Part shown: positions 37,455 through 45,548 of the stretch, piece by piece | How positions within the stretch are numbered: position 1 is the first letter of the stretch | Layout of the letters: every line of letters starts with the position of its first letter | Origin: Polaromonas sp. 39-63-25 | GTDB lineage: Bacteria > Pseudomonadota > Gammaproteobacteria > Burkholderiales > Burkholderiaceae_C | NCBI RefSeq assembly: GCF_002278925.1 | Contig: NZ_NCJH01000009.1 | Span: 118,293 to 182,292, forward strand | Length of the DNA stretch: 64,000 nucleotides | Reading direction: 5' to 3' | Made by a program: the position numbers and the translations under genes | Notes under the pieces: model-generated | Told to the model about the DNA's origin: nothing | Seen by the model: only the letters and a program-made list of their open reading frames with translations | Database searches by the model: none

Positions 37455-37510
37455 GCTACTATTTTGATAGCTACTGGCGCACGTTCCTAAAGGCCTAGAG
37501 CCCTAAAACG
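37455..37510 (+). repeat. Dispersed repeat R1, copy I
   Basis: GCTACTATTTTGATAGC, TACTGGCGCACGTTCC, TAAAGGCCTAGAGCCCTAAAACG. It lies in the gap between the MFS start and the end of the outer-membrane factor gene. I looked for a lanthipeptide precursor in this gap and found none. Confidence 0.75.
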
Positions 37511-37565
37511 TTTATAAAATGGCAGTTAAATGCCGCACCGGCCCGCCGCTGCCGTCAGGGTTCGG

Positions 37566-39041
37566 TCAGGGCGTGGGGGTGGTCGTAGCTGCAGCAGCCG
37601 CCACGGGTTCCTTCCACCCGCCCCCCAAGGTTTTGTACAGCGTGACCTGGTTCTGCAACTGAAGCAGCCGGGTCTGCACCACCGCTTGCCTGGCGGCGAA
37701 CAGGGAGCGCTGGGCGTCCAGCAGGTCGAGCTGGCTGGCGATGCCGTTCTGATAACGCAGGTCCGAGAGCTTGAAGCGGGTGGTTTCGGCGCTGGCCTGG
37801 GCCTGCTGCGCACGCAATTGCTCACCCAGCGTGGCGCGGCCGGCCAGCGCGTCGGCTACTTCGCGGAACGCGGTCTGAATCGCTTTTTCGTACTGCGCCA
37901 CCGCAATGTCGCGGTTCACATTGGCCGAGTCCAGCCCGGCGCGGTTGCGGCCGGCGTCGAACAGCGGCAAAAACAGCTGCGGCGCCAGGGTCCAGCCGTA
38001 GGTGCCGCTTTCGAACAGCCCCGAGAGGTGGTTGCTGACACTGCCGGCCGACGCCGTCAGCGAAATGCGCGGGAAAAACGCGGCACGCGCGGCGCCGATG
38101 TTGGCATTGGCCGCCAGCAGTTGCTGCTCGGCCTGGCGGATGTCTGGGCGTTTGGTCAGCAGGTCCGAGGGCAGGCCCGCGGGCACGTCTACCATCAGCG
38201 GTGCATCGGCCAGTGCCTGGCCGGCCGGCAGCGCCGCCGCCAGCTCGCCGGTCAGCGGCTGGCCCAGCAACAGCGTCAGCAGGTTTTCATCGAGCGCGCG
38301 CTGGCGTTGCAGTTGCGCCAGGCTGATGCGGGCAGCCTCGGTCAGCGACTCGGCCTGGCGCAGGTCCAGCTCGGACGTGGCACCGTTGTCAAAACGTAGC
38401 TGGCTGAGTTTGAAGGATTCCTCGCGCGTGGCCAGGGTCTGCTGCGTGATCGCCAGCAGCTCCTCGTCGGCCAGCAGGCCCAGCCAGGTGTTGGCCACCG
38501 CCGCGATCAGGCTGATCTGGGTGGTCTTGCGGCCCTCCTCGGTCGCCAGGTACTGGGCCAGCGCGGCGTCCTTGAGGCTGGCGACGCGGCCGAAAAAGTC
38601 GATTTCATAAGACGTCATCGCCAGGCCGGCGGTGTAGGTACTGGAAATGCTGCCATTGCCGCTGGCACTGGGCTGGCGCGAGCCGGTGGCCGCCGCTCCC
38701 ACGGTCGGGAACTGGTCGGCGCGCCGGATCTGGAACTGCGCCCTCGCCTGCTCGATGTTGAGCACCGCGATGCGCAGGTCACGGTTGTTGCGCAGGGCCG
38801 CCTCGATCAGCAGCCGCAGCTTGGGGTCGCTGAAAAAACTCTGCCACTCGATGTCGGCCGCTGCGGTGGTCTGCACGGCGGTCGAGGCCGTGGTCGGGGC
38901 GACGGCGAGCGAACGTGCCAGACGCAGGCCCGGCCAGTCGGTCGCGACCGGGGCCTCGGGGCGTTCATATTTGGGCGCCATCGAGCAGCCCGCCGCCAGC
39001 GCGACGGCGCTCAACAGCATCGCGTTCGTCAGCTTAGTCAT
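37566..39041 (-). CDS. RND efflux outer-membrane lipoprotein (OprM/NodT family)
   Basis: This outer-membrane factor forms the trimeric exit duct of the pump encoded upstream. The product of about 491 residues has a lipoprotein signal (LLSAVALAAGC), the start YERPEAPVATDWP, and two OEP repeats (about residues 65-260 and 275-470) with the usual LRNNRDLRIAVLNIEQARAQ and LLAANANIGAARAAFFPRIS. ATG 39041 overlaps the pump gene stop by 8 bp. ATG 39056 with GGAG upstream is also possible. The C-terminal tail is Ala/Thr/Pro-rich. Confidence 0.92.
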   Translation of the reverse strand: MTKLTNAMLLSAVALAAGCSMAPKYERPEAPVATDWPGLRLARSLAVAPTTASTAVQTTAAADIEWQSFFSDPKLRLLIEAALRNNRDLRIAVLNIEQARAQFQIRRADQFPTVGAAATGSRQPSASGNGSISSTYTAGLAMTSYEIDFFGRVASLKDAALAQYLATEEGRKTTQISLIAAVANTWLGLLADEELLAITQQTLATREESFKLSQLRFDNGATSELDLRQAESLTEAARISLAQLQRQRALDENLLTLLLGQPLTGELAAALPAGQALADAPLMVDVPAGLPSDLLTKRPDIRQAEQQLLAANANIGAARAAFFPRISLTASAGSVSNHLSGLFESGTYGWTLAPQLFLPLFDAGRNRAGLDSANVNRDIAVAQYEKAIQTAFREVADALAGRATLGEQLRAQQAQASAETTRFKLSDLRYQNGIASQLDLLDAQRSLFAARQAVVQTRLLQLQNQVTLYKTLGGGWKEPVAAAAATTTPTP

Positions 39042-42000
39042 GGGCTTTGCCTTCATTTCCATCTCCGTCAAAACCAGCCGCCTTGGCATGGTCGGAATAC
39101 ATTTTTCGCTGTCGCTCGCTGCTCTTGAACAGGCTGCGCACCACGACAAAAAAGACCGGTACAAAAATCACGGCCAGTGCGGTCCCGGTGATCATGCCGC
39201 CGATCACACCGGTGCCGATGGCGCGCTGGCTGGCCGAGCCGGCGCCGGTGGCCAGCGCCAGCGGCAACACCCCCATCATGAAAGCCAGCGAGGTCATCAC
39301 GATGGGCCGAAACCGCAAGTGGGCAGCGGCCAGCGCCGATTCGATCGCGCTCTTGCCCTGCGCCTCCAGGTCTTTCGCGAACTCGATGATCAGGATCGCG
39401 TTTTTCGCCGACAGGCCGATGATGGTGATCAGGCCGACCTGGAAATACACGTCGTTCGAGTAGGCGCGCAGCAACGTGGCCAGCAGCACCCCGAGCACGC
39501 CCAGCGGCACCACCAGAATCACCGCCAGCGGAATGGTCCAGCTTTCATACAGCGCGGCCAGACACAGGAACACCGCGAGGATGGCAAAGCCGTAAAGAAT
39601 CAGCGCCTGCGAGCCGGCGAGTTTTTCCTCGCGTGACTGGCCGGTCCATTCGAAACCAAAACCGGCGGGCAGCTGGCCCGCCAGCTTTTCCATCTCGGCC
39701 ATGGCAGCGCCCGAGCTGTAGCCCGGCGCGGCGGAACCCGAAATACGCATCGCCGGGTAGCCGTTGTAGCGGATCGTCTGCTGCGCACCGGTCACCCAGC
39801 GCGTGCTCGCAAAGGCCGACAGCGGCACCGGCCGGCCCTGGCTGTTGCTCGCATTGATACGCAACAGGTCGTCCGGCTGCATGCGCGCCGGTGCATCGGC
39901 CTGCACCACCACACGCTGCAGGCGGCCCTGGTTGGGGAAGTCGTTCACATAGCTGGAGCCCAGCGCGGTGGACAGCGTGGTGTTGATGGAATCAAAGGAC
40001 ACGCCCAGCGCATTGGCCTTGTCACGGTCAATGTCGATCTGCAACTGCGGACCGTCTTCCAGGCCGTCCGGGCGCACCTGCGCCAGCACCGGGCTCTTGC
40101 CGGCCATGCCCAGCATCTGGTTGCGTGCGTTGACAAGCGCCTCGTGCCCGGCCCCTGCCCGGTCCTGCAAACGGAAAGTGAAGCCGCTGGCCGTTCCCAG
40201 TTCGGGAATGGGCGGCGGGCTCAGCGGAAAGATGAACGCATCGCGGATGCCGGACAAGGCGCCGAAGGCCCGGCCCGCCAGTGCCTCGGCCGACTGGCCG
40301 GGACCCTCCCGCTCGGACCAGTCCTTGAGCGTGACAAACGCCAGCGCCGCATTCTGACCCTGGCCCGAGAAGCTGAAGCCCAGCACACCGACCATGCTCT
40401 GCACTTCGGGCTGCTTGAGGATGTAGCCCTCGACCTGCTGCATGACGGCCAGCGTCCGGTCCTGGGTCGCCCCCGGCGGCAACTGAACGTTGACCAGCAT
40501 GGTGCCCTGATCTTCGCCGGGCAGGAAGGAGGTTGGCAGCCGGGTGTAGACCACCGCCACCGCGGCGATGATGGCCACGTAGATGATCAGGTAACGCGCG
40601 GCCCGCTTGAGCACACGGGCGACGATGCTTTCATACCCCTTGGCGGTGCGGGAAAAGCTGCGGTTGAACCAGCCGAAGAAACCACGCTTTTCGTGGTGGT
40701 GGCCCGCTTCCACCGGTTTGAGCAGCGTCGCGCACAGCGCCGGGGTGAGGGACAGCGCCATGAAGGCAGAAAAGCCGATCGACGCCACCATCACCGCCGA
40801 GAACTGGCGGTAGATGTTGCCGGTCGAGCCGGCAAAAAAGGCGAGCGGCACAAACACCGAGATCAGCACCACGGTCACGCCGATGATGGCGCCCGAGATC
40901 TGCCGCATCGCCTTGCGCGTGGCTTCCAGCGGGGACAGCCCCTCCTCGCTCATGATGCGCTCGACGTTCTCGACCACCACGATCGCGTCGTCCACCACGA
41001 TGCCGATCACCAGCACCATGCCGAACATGGTCAGCACGTTGATCGAAAAACCCAAGGCCAGCAGCGTCCCGAAGGTTCCCAGCAGCGCTATCGGCACGAC
41101 GATGGTCGGAATCACGGTGTAGCGCCAGTTCTGCAGGAACAGGAACATCACGAGAAACACCAGCGCCACGGCTTCGAGCAGCGTGACTGCGACCTGCGAG
41201 ATCGAGATCTGCACAAAACGCGAGCTGTCGTAGGGAATGGTCCAGCTCACGCCCTGCGGGAAATACCGCTCCAGGTCGGCCATCTTCTCGCGCACGGCCT
41301 TGGCGGACGCCAGCGCATTGCCGCTGGGCGACAGCTGCAGACCGATACCGACCGCCGGCTTGCCATTGAGCCGCGCCGAGGTCGCATAGGCCTGGCCGCC
41401 GAGCTCGATGCGCGCCACGTCCTTGAGCCGCACGGCCGAACCGTCGGTGTTGGCGCGCAGGACGATGTTGCCAAACTGCGCCACATCGGACAGCTGGCCG
41501 TTGACCACTACGGTCGCGGCGATGCCCTGGCCCGCGACGTTGGGCAGGTCACCGATGGTGCCCGACGACACCTGCGCGTTCTGCGCGCGGATGGCGGCGG
41601 TGACCTCGGCGGACGACAGGTTGAAGCCCGACAGCTTGGCCGGATCGATCCAGATGCGCATGGCGCGTTCGGAGCCGAACAGCTGGGCCTGGCCGATGCC
41701 GGGCAGGCGCTGCAACTCCGGCACGACGTTGCGTGACGCGTAGTCGCCCAGCGCGATCGGATCGAAGGCCGGGTTGGTCGACGACAGCATGGTGAACATC
41801 AGGAAGTTCGAGCGCGACTTGTCGACACGCACGCCCTGCTGCGTCACGGCCTGCGGCAGGCGCGGCGATGCGCGCGACAGGCGGTTCTGCACGTCCACCT
41901 GGGCCAGGTCGGCATTGGTGCCGGGCTGGAAACTGATGGTGATGCTGCCGGTGCCGTTGGCCTGGGCCACCGACTCCATGTAGATCAGGCCGGGTGAGCC

Positions 42001-42210
42001 GTTCATCTCACGCTCGATCACCGACAGCACACTGTCCTCCAGCGTCTGGGCCGAGGCGCCAGGGTAAGAGGCATTGATGACAATGGACGGCGGCGCGACC
42101 GGCGGGTACTGGGAGATCGGCAGTTGCGTGATGGCCACGCTGCCCATCACGATGATGAAAAGCGCGATCACCCAGGCAAAGATAGGCCGATCAATGAAAA
42201 ACTTGGCCAT
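39034..42210 (-). CDS. RND multidrug efflux pump, AcrB/MexB (HAE1) type
   Basis: This 1058-residue inner-membrane proton antiporter binds drugs in the periplasm and drives them through the tripartite channel. It has the start MAKFFIDRPIFAWVIAL, twelve membrane segments, the proton-relay Asp pair in GIVVDDAIVVVENVERIM, the signature GATQDRTLAVMQQVEGYI region, and the end GVIGGMITGTALAVIFVPVFFVVV. It lies 12 bp after the adaptor gene. With the TetR regulator this matches acrAB/ttgABC-type operons. Confidence 0.96.
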   Translation of the reverse strand: MAKFFIDRPIFAWVIALFIIVMGSVAITQLPISQYPPVAPPSIVINASYPGASAQTLEDSVLSVIEREMNGSPGLIYMESVAQANGTGSITISFQPGTNADLAQVDVQNRLSRASPRLPQAVTQQGVRVDKSRSNFLMFTMLSSTNPAFDPIALGDYASRNVVPELQRLPGIGQAQLFGSERAMRIWIDPAKLSGFNLSSAEVTAAIRAQNAQVSSGTIGDLPNVAGQGIAATVVVNGQLSDVAQFGNIVLRANTDGSAVRLKDVARIELGGQAYATSARLNGKPAVGIGLQLSPSGNALASAKAVREKMADLERYFPQGVSWTIPYDSSRFVQISISQVAVTLLEAVALVFLVMFLFLQNWRYTVIPTIVVPIALLGTFGTLLALGFSINVLTMFGMVLVIGIVVDDAIVVVENVERIMSEEGLSPLEATRKAMRQISGAIIGVTVVLISVFVPLAFFAGSTGNIYRQFSAVMVASIGFSAFMALSLTPALCATLLKPVEAGHHHEKRGFFGWFNRSFSRTAKGYESIVARVLKRAARYLIIYVAIIAAVAVVYTRLPTSFLPGEDQGTMLVNVQLPPGATQDRTLAVMQQVEGYILKQPEVQSMVGVLGFSFSGQGQNAALAFVTLKDWSEREGPGQSAEALAGRAFGALSGIRDAFIFPLSPPPIPELGTASGFTFRLQDRAGAGHEALVNARNQMLGMAGKSPVLAQVRPDGLEDGPQLQIDIDRDKANALGVSFDSINTTLSTALGSSYVNDFPNQGRLQRVVVQADAPARMQPDDLLRINASNSQGRPVPLSAFASTRWVTGAQQTIRYNGYPAMRISGSAAPGYSSGAAMAEMEKLAGQLPAGFGFEWTGQSREEKLAGSQALILYGFAILAVFLCLAALYESWTIPLAVILVVPLGVLGVLLATLLRAYSNDVYFQVGLITIIGLSAKNAILIIEFAKDLEAQGKSAIESALAAAHLRFRPIVMTSLAFMMGVLPLALATGAGSASQRAIGTGVIGGMITGTALAVIFVPVFFVVVRSLFKSSERQRKMYSDHAKAAGFDGDGNEGKAHD

Positions 42211-42222
42211 GCAGTGCGCTCC

Positions 42223-43494
42223 TTATTTGGCGGCTGCGGAGGCAGCAGGCGCGGCGGACGCTGCAGCTGGTGCAGTGGGTGCCGCCGGTGCTGAAGCCGC
42301 CCCAGCGGGCGCTGCGCCTGCAGGCTGCCAGGGTACGGGCTTGACGCTGGCGCCAGGGCGCAGTTTCTGGAACCCGTCGACCATGACCTGCTCGCCGGTT
42401 TTCAGCCCCTCGAGAATCACCCACTGGTTGCCTTTGGCGGAACCGATCTTCACCGGCCGCGGCGAAACCTTGCCTTCGGCATCGACCACCATGACCGTGT
42501 CGCCCTGGCCCGAACGCGTGACGGCCTGCTGCGGCAAGGTCATGGCATTGGTGGCCTGCGCCTGCTCCAGGCGCACCCGCACAAACAGCCCGGGCAGCAA
42601 CTGGCCGCTCGGGTTGGGCACCTCGGCGCGCAGGGTGATCTGGCCTGTGGTGGCATCGACCGTCAGGTCCGAAAACAGCAAGCGACCGGGACGTGCATAC
42701 TCCGTGCCGTCCTCTAGCACGATGCGCACGCTGGCCGCATCGCCGCCGCTGGCGCGCTTGAACTTGCCGCTGTCCATGGCGGCGCGAAGCTTCATCACAT
42801 CCGAGGCCGACTGCGTGAAGTTGACGTACATGGGGTTGATCTGCTGGATCACCGCAAGCTGGGTTGCGTCGCCCTGCCCGACCAGCGCACCTTCCGTCAC
42901 CAGGGCGCGTCCGATGCGGCCCGAGATGGGGGCCGTCACTGAGGCGTAACCGAGGTTGATGCTGGCGGTCTGCACATTGGCCTTGCCCACGGCAACATCG
43001 GCTTCGGCCTGCTTCTGCGCTGCCACCGCGTTGGCGAACTCCTGCTTGCTGATGGCGTTGGCCTCGACCAGCGGCTTGTAGCGCTGCGCCAGTGCCGTGG
43101 CCTGCGCCAGATTGGCCTCGGCACGGGCTTGGCCGGCTTTGGCGCTGGCCACCGCGGCGGCATAGGGCGCGGCATCAATGCTGAACAGCGGCTGCCCTGC
43201 TTTCACATCGCTGCCTTCACGAAACAGCCGCTTTTGCAAAATGCCGGCGGCGCGCGCCCGCACCTGCGCCACGCGGGAGGCTTCGAGCCGGCCGGGCAGT
43301 TCGGTCACCAGCCCCACATCGCCCTGGGTCACGGTCACCACCCCCACCTGCGCGGGCGGTGGCGCGGTGGGTGCCTGGCTGGCGCCCTTGCCACAGCCGG
43401 CAAGAAGCAGGGACAACATCGCAAGGGCCACCAGCCGCTGATGATTGCTGGAGGGGAGCGCCGCAAAGGGCAGCTTGACACGGGACATGGACAT
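42223..43494 (-). CDS. RND efflux periplasmic adaptor (AcrA/MexA type)
   Basis: This 423-residue membrane-fusion lipoprotein links the pump to the outer-membrane duct. It has a lipobox (LLLAGC), a barrel-sandwich/lipoyl domain split by the helical hairpin (EASRVAQVRARAAGILQKRLF; YAAAVASAKAGQARAEANLAQA), the ARAAGI motif and the beta-barrel domain. The last 40 residues are Ala/Pro-rich. ATG 43494 follows GAGGA by 5 nt. It is first in the pump operon and divergent from the TetR gene. Confidence 0.94.
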   Translation of the reverse strand: MSMSRVKLPFAALPSSNHQRLVALAMLSLLLAGCGKGASQAPTAPPPAQVGVVTVTQGDVGLVTELPGRLEASRVAQVRARAAGILQKRLFREGSDVKAGQPLFSIDAAPYAAAVASAKAGQARAEANLAQATALAQRYKPLVEANAISKQEFANAVAAQKQAEADVAVGKANVQTASINLGYASVTAPISGRIGRALVTEGALVGQGDATQLAVIQQINPMYVNFTQSASDVMKLRAAMDSGKFKRASGGDAASVRIVLEDGTEYARPGRLLFSDLTVDATTGQITLRAEVPNPSGQLLPGLFVRVRLEQAQATNAMTLPQQAVTRSGQGDTVMVVDAEGKVSPRPVKIGSAKGNQWVILEGLKTGEQVMVDGFQKLRPGASVKPVPWQPAGAAPAGAASAPAAPTAPAAASAAPAASAAAK

Positions 43495-43622
43495 GCTGAT
43501 CCTCGAATTTTCTGGAGTAAAGCGCAAAAGGGGGGTCATGGATGGCAACCTGGATGGCAATGGACACGTGGCCCCATCGGACGAAAGGCAAAAGAATAAG
43601 GGTTTTTGCGAGTGTTATAGTT

Positions 43623-43646
43623 TACATACATTTGTGAATGTATAAG
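43623..43646. promoter_or_regulatory. AcrR-type operator between pump and regulator
   Basis: TACATACATTTGTGAATGTA at 43623-43642 is identical to the first 20 of the 24 bases of the E. coli AcrR operator as I remember it. Only the last bases differ (TAAG instead of TGTA after AATG). The inverted repeat ACATACATT / AATGTATA is centred on TGTG. It lies 130 bp from the adaptor start and 35 bp from the TetR start, beside a minus-strand -10-like TATAAC at 43615-43620, so bound repressor would cover both promoters. Confidence 0.82.
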
Positions 43647-43680
43647 TCCACCCTCTTAAAAATCTGTTTTCAGGAAAAGC

Positions 43681-44349
43681 ATGGTCCGACGAACCAAGGA
43701 AGAAGCCCTGGCCACCCGCCACAAGCTGCTGGATGCGGCCGAGCACCTGTTCCAGGCACAGGGCGTCTCGCGCACCAGCCTGCAGGAAATCGCCCGGCGG
43801 GCGGGGGCGACCCGTGGCGCGGTCTACTGGCACTTCAAGGACAAGGCCGATCTCTTCAACGCGATGATGGAACGGGTCACCCTGCCCCTGGAACAGTCCT
43901 TTCAGAACCAGCTGGGGCAAGAGGATCTAGAGGGCCAAGAGGGGCATACCGACCCGCTGGCACGCATTCGCAGTTGCGTGGGAGAAGCGCTGCTCCGTAT
44001 CGCCAGCGACCCGCAGACGCGTCGTGTCTTCGAAGTGGCTACCCACAAGGTGGAATATGTCGGCGAGCTCCAGGCAGTGCGGCTGCGTCACCTGAAGAGC
44101 CGAAGTGACTTTCTGGCGCAGGTTGAACGTGGTTTTCAGGCGGCCGCCCGGCGCCATGCGCTGGAATTGCCGGTTCCGGTCGCGACGGCGGCGCAGGGCC
44201 TGTACGCCCTCATCGACGGCCTGATCCAGAGCTGGTTGCTGGAAAGCGCCGACTTCGATCTGGTGTCCCTGGGACGGGATGTGGTGGAGGTCTACCTGCG
44301 CGGGCTGGGGTTCTCCAGCACGGGCAAGGACGAGGCGGCTCCGTCCTAG
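43681..44349 (+). CDS. TetR/AcrR family repressor of the RND pump
   Basis: The 222-residue protein has the TetR helix-turn-helix at residues 10-57 (TRHKLLDAAEHLFQAQGVSRTSLQEIARRAGATRGAVYWHFKDKADLF), typical of AcrR/TtgR/MtrR, and a ligand domain with the conserved TRRVFEVATHKVEYVGEL. It is divergent from the pump operon, and an AcrR-type operator lies between them. Drug binding would release it from DNA. Confidence 0.92.
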   Translation: MVRRTKEEALATRHKLLDAAEHLFQAQGVSRTSLQEIARRAGATRGAVYWHFKDKADLFNAMMERVTLPLEQSFQNQLGQEDLEGQEGHTDPLARIRSCVGEALLRIASDPQTRRVFEVATHKVEYVGELQAVRLRHLKSRSDFLAQVERGFQAAARRHALELPVPVATAAQGLYALIDGLIQSWLLESADFDLVSLGRDVVEVYLRGLGFSSTGKDEAAPS

Positions 44350-44355
44350 AACGGC

Positions 44356-44994
44356 TTAATGCAGATGCCGCGGCTTGCGGCCGCCACCGCCGTGGCCGGC
44401 GCCACCCTGGGGGCCGCCCATCCCGCGGGGAGGCCTGCCCAGTTGCATGGAGCTGACCAGCGCATCAAATCGCTGCTCGAACAACTTGTCGACGGCGGAC
44501 ACCACATCGCCGAGTTCGGAGGCATCGAAATGACGCTCCATCAGGCCGATCATGTCCTGCACCAGCAGATCACGCTGAACCTGCATGATGGCAGCTGGCG
44601 TGGGCCCGACAAAATACATCGCAAAGTCGTCCCGGGCCTCTTCGCCATCGGGTTCCTCATCCTCGTCAAAATCCGCATCGTAGAAAGTGACTTCGAGGGG
44701 CGCACCGCTGGCAGCCAGTTCGTTCAGGGCCATGCAGACTTCGTCAAGCACCTGCCGGAAATCCTCGTCTCCGGGAACCGTCCAGCACAGTTGCAGCAGG
44801 TGCTGGTGGACATCAAAGCGTATGCCGGGCTCTTCCTCGTAGGAGCTGGCGGCACCGTCTGCCAGCGACTTGGCGCCCGCGTATTTCCAGAGCGGCTTCA
44901 GGGCTTCCTGCAGCTGATCAAAGCCGACATCCTCACGCAACGGCACTTCGCCGTGGACGTGTATTTCGAAAGGAGGGGTGGTGTAGCGGGCCAT
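44356..44994 (-). CDS. Conserved hypothetical protein with acidic centre and Gly/His-rich tail
   Basis: The 212-residue product starts MARYTTPPFEIHVHGEVPLREDV. It has a compact alpha/beta-looking first half, an acidic stretch (FYDADFDEDEEPDGEEARDD) near residue 115, a helical part (MGLMERHFDASELGDVVSAV) and the end GGAGHGGGGRKPRHLH, which could bind metal. I do not recognise a family with a known role, though similar proteins are frequent in Comamonadaceae. The gene is convergent with the TetR gene by 6 bp. ATG 44994 is preferred, since the longer frame runs into tRNA-Leu. Confidence 0.75.
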   Translation of the reverse strand: MARYTTPPFEIHVHGEVPLREDVGFDQLQEALKPLWKYAGAKSLADGAASSYEEEPGIRFDVHQHLLQLCWTVPGDEDFRQVLDEVCMALNELAASGAPLEVTFYDADFDEDEEPDGEEARDDFAMYFVGPTPAAIMQVQRDLLVQDMIGLMERHFDASELGDVVSAVDKLFEQRFDALVSSMQLGRPPRGMGGPQGGAGHGGGGRKPRHLH

Positions 44995-45075
44995 GGAATC
45001 TATCTTAACCAGTTGCGGTCTGAAATGGGCATCACCAACATGCCGACAGGGCCTGTGAGGCGATGTTCCGGGGGC

Positions 45076-45167
45076 TGGTGCCTGAGACCGGAATCGAACC
45101 GGTACGCCCGTTTTCACGAAGCGGCGGATTTTAAGTCCGCTGTGTCTACCTATTTCACCACTCAGGC
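45076..45167 (-). tRNA. tRNA-Leu(UAA)
   Basis: A 92 nt class II tRNA with encoded CCA. The acceptor pairs GCCTGAG with CTCAGGC, the long variable arm is present, the T arm is GGTTCGATTCC, and the anticodon loop CTTAAAA gives UAA. It lies after a terminator and the tRNA-Cys gene on the same strand. Confidence 0.96.
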
Positions 45168-45185
45168 CGGGGACATGCTGACGAA

Positions 45186-45209
45186 CAAAAAAGCCCCTGG
45201 CAAGGGGCT
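45186..45209 (-). terminator. Terminator between tRNA-Cys and tRNA-Leu
   Basis: On the minus strand AGCCCC / GGGGCT around TTGCCA is followed by TTTTTTGTT. Because tRNA-Leu lies beyond it, that tRNA needs read-through or its own promoter. Confidence 0.85.
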
Positions 45210-45223
45210 GCAAAAAACATGGA

Positions 45224-45297
45224 TGGAGGCGCGGGCCGGAGTCGAACCGACCTACTCGGATTTGCAATCCGGTACATAACCGCTTTGTTACCGCGCC
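45224..45297 (-). tRNA. tRNA-Cys(GCA)
   Basis: A 74 nt cloverleaf with encoded CCA and the U73 discriminator typical of tRNA-Cys. The acceptor pairs GGCGCGG with CCGCGCC, the anticodon loop TTGCAAA gives GCA, and the T arm is GGTTCGACTCC. Confidence 0.95.
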
Positions 45298-45366
45298 GTA
45301 ATCTGTCTGCTTCCAGCAGAACCAACAGGATGATTCTACTGAATCGCTTGTGAACTATCACCAATG

Positions 45367-45397
45367 AAAAAGGACAGCATTTTTAAGTGCTGCCCTT
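45367..45397 (-). terminator. Terminator of tRNA-Gly
   Basis: On the minus strand AAGGGCAGCA pairs with TGCTGTCCTT (one G-U pair), followed by TTT, 8 bp after the tRNA-Gly CCA end. Confidence 0.8.
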
Positions 45398-45404
45398 TTC
45401 GAAT

Positions 45405-45480
45405 TGGAGCGGGAGAAGAGTCTCGAACTCTCGACCTCAACCTTGGCAAGGTTGCGCTCTACCAACTGAGCTACTCCCGC
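45405..45480 (-). tRNA. tRNA-Gly(GCC)
   Basis: A 76 nt cloverleaf with encoded CCA and U73. The acceptor pairs GCGGGAG with CTCCCGC, the anticodon loop TTGCCAA gives GCC, and the T arm is GAGTTCGAGACTC. It is first of the Gly-Cys-Leu tRNA set. Confidence 0.96.
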
Positions 45481-45494
45481 GTTATCAGCCTCGA

Positions 45495-45500
45495 ATTATA
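45495..45500 (-). promoter_or_regulatory. -10 box of tRNA-Gly
   Basis: A perfect TATAAT lies 14 bp before the tRNA-Gly 5' end on the minus strand, preceded by an A-rich spacer. The block GCTATAATT matches the one before tRNA-Pro (5725). No clear -35 hexamer is seen. Confidence 0.65.
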
Positions 45501-45548
45501 GCGTGATTTTTTGCGCTTTGCGAAGAAACCTGAAAAATTTGCAAAGAC

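Noticed and set aside
37389-37565. Lanthipeptide precursor gene near the LanC-like protein
   Set aside because: The gap holds only repeat R1 copy I and the MFS ribosome-binding site. No short Ser/Thr/Cys-rich frame is present.
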